Positions 59,983 to 64,000 of a stretch of 64,000 nucleotides of DNA are shown piece by piece; the stretch's first letter is position 1; each line of letters begins with the position of its first letter. The notes under the pieces were generated by a model. It worked only from the letters and a program-made list of their open reading frames with translations, ran no database searches and was not told where the DNA came from. The translations under genes and the position numbers were made by a program. Source of the DNA: Haloarchaeobius sp. FL176 (GTDB lineage Archaea; Halobacteriota; Halobacteria; Halobacteriales; Natrialbaceae); NCBI RefSeq assembly GCF_024609245.1, contig NZ_JANJYH010000010.1:1-64000 (forward strand), read 5' to 3'.

Positions 59983-60013
59983 GTTGTTCGTCCCCCGGGA
60001 GGGGTGCGGGGCG
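59983..60013 (+). promoter_or_regulatory. T-tract/hairpin leader 12
   Basis: GTTGTTC is followed by CGTCCCC and GGGGCG around CCGGGAGGGGTGC. It follows the previous stop at once and lies 37 nt before the next start. Confidence 0.55.
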
Positions 60014-60049
60014 ATCCAGTCGTGGGTCGTCCTGCGAGGTGATTGTTCA

Positions 60050-60712
60050 ATGGGCCACCGCGCACTCGTTGCGTACGAACGAACTGACGGACAGTACACG
60101 CTCCACTACTCTCATTGGGGTGCAGCGAATCTCAAGCTCAAGCACCGAATCTCGGCTGAGTCGCCGTTCGGTGGCGAGGACACCGACTCCAAGTGGGCGA
60201 AACAGCTGCTGGCGGAGCTGGCCGATGGCCTCGAGGCAGATGCCGCCGACGGCTACCTCGCCGGCGAAGACCGCCCGTCGACGGTCGTCGAGCCGAAGCC
60301 CCGCGCCACCGGGCTCACCCTCGACGAGATCGTCGCGGACCACCTCGACTACCTCCATCACGAGGCGTTCTTCGTGGTGTCGACGACGTTCGAGGTGACC
60401 GCCTATCGGACGCTGTGGTTCGGGCTCCAGTACGACTCGGAGACGGTTGAACAGGGAGAGACGGTCGGGAACGGCGCGCTCGCGACGGTGCGCTGGTACG
60501 ACGGCGAGCCGGTCGGCGACGGCCACCTCCAGGGACAGTTCGCGGCCCTCAAAGACGTCGTCGGCGATATGCTGGACAAGGGCGTCTTCACGCCGTCGAC
60601 GGCGAGACAGTACCTGAAACGGAAGCTGGCCGAGCGAGTCGGAGACCGACAGGAGCTGCTCATTCCGACCGGAGAGTCACCCTTCGAGACAGCGAGTCTC
60701 GGCAAGTCGTAA
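60050..60712 (+). CDS. DUF6735-like protein
   Basis: This 220-residue protein opens MGHRALVAYERTDGQYTLHY, followed by SHWGAANLKLKHRIS, which matches the haloarchaeal family listed as DUF6735. The middle has YLHHEAFFVVSTTFEVTAYR and the end is helical (QYLKRKLAERVGDRQELL). The family occurs on plasmids and near mobile elements; its role is unknown. The ATG follows leader 12. Confidence 0.65.
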   Translation: MGHRALVAYERTDGQYTLHYSHWGAANLKLKHRISAESPFGGEDTDSKWAKQLLAELADGLEADAADGYLAGEDRPSTVVEPKPRATGLTLDEIVADHLDYLHHEAFFVVSTTFEVTAYRTLWFGLQYDSETVEQGETVGNGALATVRWYDGEPVGDGHLQGQFAALKDVVGDMLDKGVFTPSTARQYLKRKLAERVGDRQELLIPTGESPFETASLGKS

Positions 60713-60749
60713 CACCAATCCCTTAGTGGATATCGGGGGACGTCTAAGT

Positions 60750-61034
60750 ATGTCAAATCAGTCTGAAGATGACGTTCGTGTTTGGCTTGTCGAACGGACG
60801 TACTCCGATGACGAGCAGAATCTGATCATCCTCACCTACGCAACGCCCGATGGAGAACAGTACTATCGGAAGGAACGCGCACTCACGTCCTTCACCGACG
60901 TCCGAGATACGACAGCAGCAGTCGATGCTGAACCCGGCAATCTTGGCATGGTCGATGACCCCGACCTCCAGGAGCAATACGCGGCCGAAGCACAGCGAAT
61001 GCAGGAAGTTCACGACCCTGACGACGTAATCTGA
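60750..61034 (+). CDS. Small acidic hypothetical protein
   Basis: This 94-residue product reads MSNQSEDDVRVWLVERTYSD, then QNLIILTYATPDGEQYYRKE, a short beta sheet and a helical, acidic tail. No family was recognised. It lies 37 nt after the DUF6735-like stop, at the change from the plasmid backbone to the metal-resistance genes. Confidence 0.55.
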   Translation: MSNQSEDDVRVWLVERTYSDDEQNLIILTYATPDGEQYYRKERALTSFTDVRDTTAAVDAEPGNLGMVDDPDLQEQYAAEAQRMQEVHDPDDVI

Positions 61035-61095
61035 GATCTACTGGTCGACAACGCTGCAGGCCATGGGTTATGTCGTAGCAGGCCTTAGACGGGGT

Positions 61096-61842
61096 ATGCG
61101 CGAACTCGTCTTCGCTCTCGAATACGAGCCCGGCTGCAACAGGGTGGCGGACGCCCTCGCCGACCACCCCGACGCTCGCGTTCGCTCGCTCTCGCTGCAC
61201 GCCACTGCCGAGCGTCTCTGGCGGGTCGACCATGCCACCGGTACGCCTGAGGCGCTCAACGCCATCGAGGACGCCTTTCTCAACGGCGACTACTACGCTG
61301 ACTGTCTCGCCACCGAGGACTGCAACGCCACACAGACCACCCGCGTCCTCGACCGCACGGACGACGCGCTCATCCTCTACTCAGATTGGGAGCGCACTCC
61401 GACCTGCGCCTCAGTCCCCCACATCGCTCGCGACCACCTCGGCGACGGCGTGCTGTTCGAGACTCGTCACGAGGGCCGCCACTACACGTGGCGACTCATC
61501 CACTCCGGCGATGGCGACGTGGCGGCGTTCTTCGACGCTCTCAAAGTCGCCGTCGGGGAGTGCGCCCAGATGGAGATGCTCCGCACAGCGGACACAACAT
61601 CAGCTAGGGGAAGCGACGGAACACCAAGTGGATTGCCTCCAGCCCAAGAGGCTGCTCTCCAGGCCGCCGTCGAACACGGCTACTACGAATCACCCCGCGA
61701 GGTCGATGTTGGAGAACTCGCAGAGCATCTCGACGTGCCACGGTCAACACTCACCTACCGACTCCGTCGGGCGGAAGAACATTTGGCGAAGCAACATGTC
61801 GCCGGCGAGCGGGTAGCGGAAGAACGGCTGGCATCCCACTGA
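61096..61842 (+). CDS. Bat-like HTH regulator next to the metal pump
   Basis: The ATG at 61096 (MRELVFALEYEPGCNRVADA) is preferred to an earlier in-frame ATG at 61063. The 248-residue protein has an N-terminal sensor-like domain with Cys and His residues (YADCLATEDCNATQTTR) and a C-terminal HTH (VDVGELAEHLDVPRSTLTYR, then LRRAEEHLAKQHV) as in bacterio-opsin activator relatives. It precedes the P-type ATPase gene and a perfect palindrome, so it may sense a metal and control the pump. That is inferred from position. Confidence 0.75.
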   Translation: MRELVFALEYEPGCNRVADALADHPDARVRSLSLHATAERLWRVDHATGTPEALNAIEDAFLNGDYYADCLATEDCNATQTTRVLDRTDDALILYSDWERTPTCASVPHIARDHLGDGVLFETRHEGRHYTWRLIHSGDGDVAAFFDALKVAVGECAQMEMLRTADTTSARGSDGTPSGLPPAQEAALQAAVEHGYYESPREVDVGELAEHLDVPRSTLTYRLRRAEEHLAKQHVAGERVAEERLASH

Positions 61843-61850
61843 GGGCCGTA

Positions 61851-61866
61851 GTTGGAATATTCCAAC
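61851..61866. promoter_or_regulatory. Palindromic operator before the P-type ATPase gene
   Basis: GTTGGAATATTCCAAC is a perfect 16-bp palindrome between the HTH stop and the ATPase start, about 37 nt before the ATG. Its centre falls near the expected TATA position. Confidence 0.65.
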
Positions 61867-61902
61867 AAAGACATATCGAACTCCCGCTCCTACCGTGACG
61901 TG

Positions 61903-64000
61903 ATGACAGAGAATCCGGACGCAGCAGGAGGAACGAGCGGCGGCGGACAGCGACGTGAGCTGACCGCCCGCCTCGCCGTTCCCGAGATGGACTGTCCCTC
62001 TTGCGCCCAAAAGGTGAACAAGAGCCTCCAGCGTGTCGACGGCATTACTGACGTCACGCTCCAGCCGACCACCGGCACGGCCAACGTCACGTACGACCCT
62101 GATCGAACTAGCGAAGCCGACGTAATCAAGGCGATTGAAGGCGCCGGCTACGAGGTCGTCGGGGGCTCGGACGCCGAGGGCGATGATGAGGACAACCAGG
62201 CGGCCGATGGCGTCGACATCGCGCCACCATCGGAGGTCTGGACGAGTCCTCGCGCGAAGAAGACGTGGCTCGGCGCGGCGTTCGTCACGCTCGGCCTCCT
62301 CTTTGAGTTCCTCCTCACCGGACAGAACGCCACGGTGGCGAGCGTCCTCGAGTACCCGCTCCACATCGCAGATGTCCTGTTCCTCGGCGCCGTCGCCGCC
62401 AGCGGCATCCCGGTCGTCCGTAGCGGGTACTACTCCGCGAAGAACCGAAGCCTCGACATCGACCTGCTGATGGGGACGGCGATCATCGCGGCGACCGGTA
62501 TCGGCTACTTCGTCGAGGCCGCCACGCTGGCCGTCCTATTCAGCATCGCCGAGCTGCTCGAGGACTACGCGATGGACAGGGCACGGGACTCCCTGCGCGA
62601 GCTGATGGAACTCTCGCCCGACGAGGCGACCGCCCTTCGCGATGGTGAGGAAGTGACCGTTCCCGCCGAGGAGGTCGACGTTGGCGAGACCGTCGTCGTC
62701 CGCCCCGGCGACAAGATTCCGCTCGACGGAACGGTCATCGACGGCGAGAGTGCAGTCGACCAGTCGCCGATCACGGGCGAGAGCGTCCCCGTCGACAAGA
62801 CTGCCGGCGACGAGGTCTACGCCGGCGCGATCAACGAAGAGGGGTACCTCGAGGTAGAGGTCACCTCGACCGCTGGCGATTCGACGCTCTCGCGCATCAT
62901 CGAGATGGTACAGGGCGCACAGGCGAAGAAGACCGAGTCTGAGCAGTTCGTCGACCGCTTCTCCGGCTACTACACACCCCTCGTCGTCGTGCTGGCAATC
63001 CTGACCGCCGCAATCCCGCCGCTGGTCATCGCCGACCCCATCTCGGTCGACCTGGCCGGGTACGGGTTCACCTTCGCGAGCGACTGGCAGACGTGGTTCA
63101 TCCGGGGGCTCACCCTGCTGGTGATCGCCTGTCCCTGTGCGTTCGTCATCTCGACGCCCGTCTCGGTGGTGTCGGGAATTACGAGCGCCGCGAAGAACGG
63201 CGTCCTGATCAAGGGCGGCAACTACCTCGAGGCGATGGGCGAAGTCGATGCCGTCGCGCTCGACAAGACGGGGACGCTCACGAAGGGCGAACTCGCCGTC
63301 ACCGATGTCGTCCCGGTCGGTGACACCACGGAGGACGATCTGCTCCGTCGCGCCGCCGGACTGGAGCGTCGCAGTGAGCACCCCATCGCTGCGGCCATTC
63401 TCGCCCGTGCTGAGGAGACGGGCGTGGGTAATCTGCCCGATGCGACGAGTTTCGAGAGCCTCACGGGGAAGGGCATCCGGGGCGAGATCGACGGCAAGAC
63501 GTACTATGCGGGCAAGCCCGCGCTCTTCGAGGAGCTGGGCTTCGACCTCGCTCGGGCACGCCGCGAGACGGACGGCGGCGTCGTAGCGGAAGAGTCGTCA
63601 GAGTCCGACGACGGGGCGTTTGCCGAGAATGCACTCTCCGCGCTGGAGCGGGAGGGCAAGACGGTCGTCATCGTCGGGACGGAGTCGGAACTGCTGGGTG
63701 CGATCGCCATCGCCGACGAGGTTCGCCCGGCCTCGAAGCGGGCTGTCGAACGCCTACACGAGCTGGGCGTCGAGCGCGTGGTGATGCTGACCGGCGACAA
63801 CGAGGGCACCGCCCGCGCCATCGCCGAGCAGGTCGGTGTCGATGAGTATCGCGCCGAACTCCTGCCCGACGAGAAGGTCGACGCAGTCGAAGAGTTACAG
63901 GCGGAGTACGGGGAGGTTGCGATGGTCGGCGACGGCATCAATGACGCCCCCGCGCTCGCCACTGCGGAGGTCGGCATCGCGATGGGCGCGGCGGGCACCG
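61903..64000 (+). CDS. Heavy-metal P1B-type ATPase (Zn/Cd type), cut by window end
   Basis: The gene starts at 61903 and is open to the last base. An N-terminal metal-binding domain has CPSC at 31-34. The later motifs are TGES (actuator), the membrane metal site CPC at 410-412 (VIACPCAF), the phosphorylation site DKTGT (D454) and the hinge GDGIND at 676-681. The CPC motif with these neighbours fits a Zn/Cd/Pb or Cu exporter; the context does not decide which, but overall similarity favours Zn/Cd (ZntA/CadA) type. Only the C-terminal end lies beyond the window. Confidence 0.88.
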   Translation, partial: MTENPDAAGGTSGGGQRRELTARLAVPEMDCPSCAQKVNKSLQRVDGITDVTLQPTTGTANVTYDPDRTSEADVIKAIEGAGYEVVGGSDAEGDDEDNQAADGVDIAPPSEVWTSPRAKKTWLGAAFVTLGLLFEFLLTGQNATVASVLEYPLHIADVLFLGAVAASGIPVVRSGYYSAKNRSLDIDLLMGTAIIAATGIGYFVEAATLAVLFSIAELLEDYAMDRARDSLRELMELSPDEATALRDGEEVTVPAEEVDVGETVVVRPGDKIPLDGTVIDGESAVDQSPITGESVPVDKTAGDEVYAGAINEEGYLEVEVTSTAGDSTLSRIIEMVQGAQAKKTESEQFVDRFSGYYTPLVVVLAILTAAIPPLVIADPISVDLAGYGFTFASDWQTWFIRGLTLLVIACPCAFVISTPVSVVSGITSAAKNGVLIKGGNYLEAMGEVDAVALDKTGTLTKGELAVTDVVPVGDTTEDDLLRRAAGLERRSEHPIAAAILARAEETGVGNLPDATSFESLTGKGIRGEIDGKTYYAGKPALFEELGFDLARARRETDGGVVAEESSESDDGAFAENALSALEREGKTVVIVGTESELLGAIAIADEVRPASKRAVERLHELGVERVVMLTGDNEGTARAIAEQVGVDEYRAELLPDEKVDAVEELQAEYGEVAMVGDGINDAPALATAEVGIAMGAAGT

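Noticed and set aside
1-64000. tRNA or rRNA genes and tRNA-linked att sites
   Set aside because: No cloverleaf-like or conserved rRNA sequence was noticed on either strand, and no integrase or duplicated flanking sequence was found, so element borders cannot be set.

Overview
The window comes from a halophilic archaeon (class Halobacteria). The predicted proteins are strongly acidic and the DNA is GC-rich. There are two TFB genes, a HalOD1 protein, an amphi-Trp protein, twin-arginine lipoproteins and a Bat-type HTH regulator, and several genes start leaderless about 25-30 nt after a TATA-like box. No rRNA, tRNA, CRISPR array, intact transposase or integrase was seen. The mix of T4SS-like genes, a primase-like gene, RPA-like proteins, extra TFBs and many small modules suggests a megaplasmid or an integrated conjugative element with metabolic cargo at both ends.

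1-15 kb is metabolic and stress cargo. It has a VOC dioxygenase-like gene, HalOD1, an HxlR-type repressor, a pirin, a broken VOC fragment, an extra EF-1A GTPase, an FNT transporter, a luciferase-like oxidoreductase, a small FAD protein, an MFS exporter, amphi-Trp, divergent TetR genes and a MATE exporter. HalOD1, pirin and EF-1A share a nearly identical promoter/operator module. A truncated MATE copy, an IS-like mini-element, a Fic-like gene and gene remnants follow.

15.4-30.5 kb is one plus-strand DNA-transfer block: a VirB2-like pilin candidate, a large surface protein, a lipoprotein, a VirB6/TrbL-like membrane protein, a VirB3-VirB4 fusion ATPase, an unknown partner and a VirD4-like coupling ATPase. 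An AT-rich stretch with four 13-bp direct repeats follows, then an NrS-1-type primase-like gene and a wHTH/TumE-like pair.

30.5-60.7 kb holds two diverged copies of a plasmid backbone in the order RPA-like protein, TFB, two-zinc-finger protein, plus two HTH/nucleotidyltransferase pairs. AT-richer islands between them carry secreted-type proteases with lipoproteins. Many genes here are preceded by a recurrent leader, a T-rich tract followed by a GC hairpin with GGGTG on its 3' side (12 sites), and four of the intergenic gaps also carry a TTAACCAAC...GTTGGTTAA inverted repeat. An HxlR/SDR/DoxX/VOC cluster at 55.8-58.2 kb lies inside the second copy.

60.7-64 kb has a small hypothetical gene, a Bat-like HTH regulator and a Zn/Cd-type P-type ATPase that runs off the window end. 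All functions are inferred from sequence reading alone; no database search was run.
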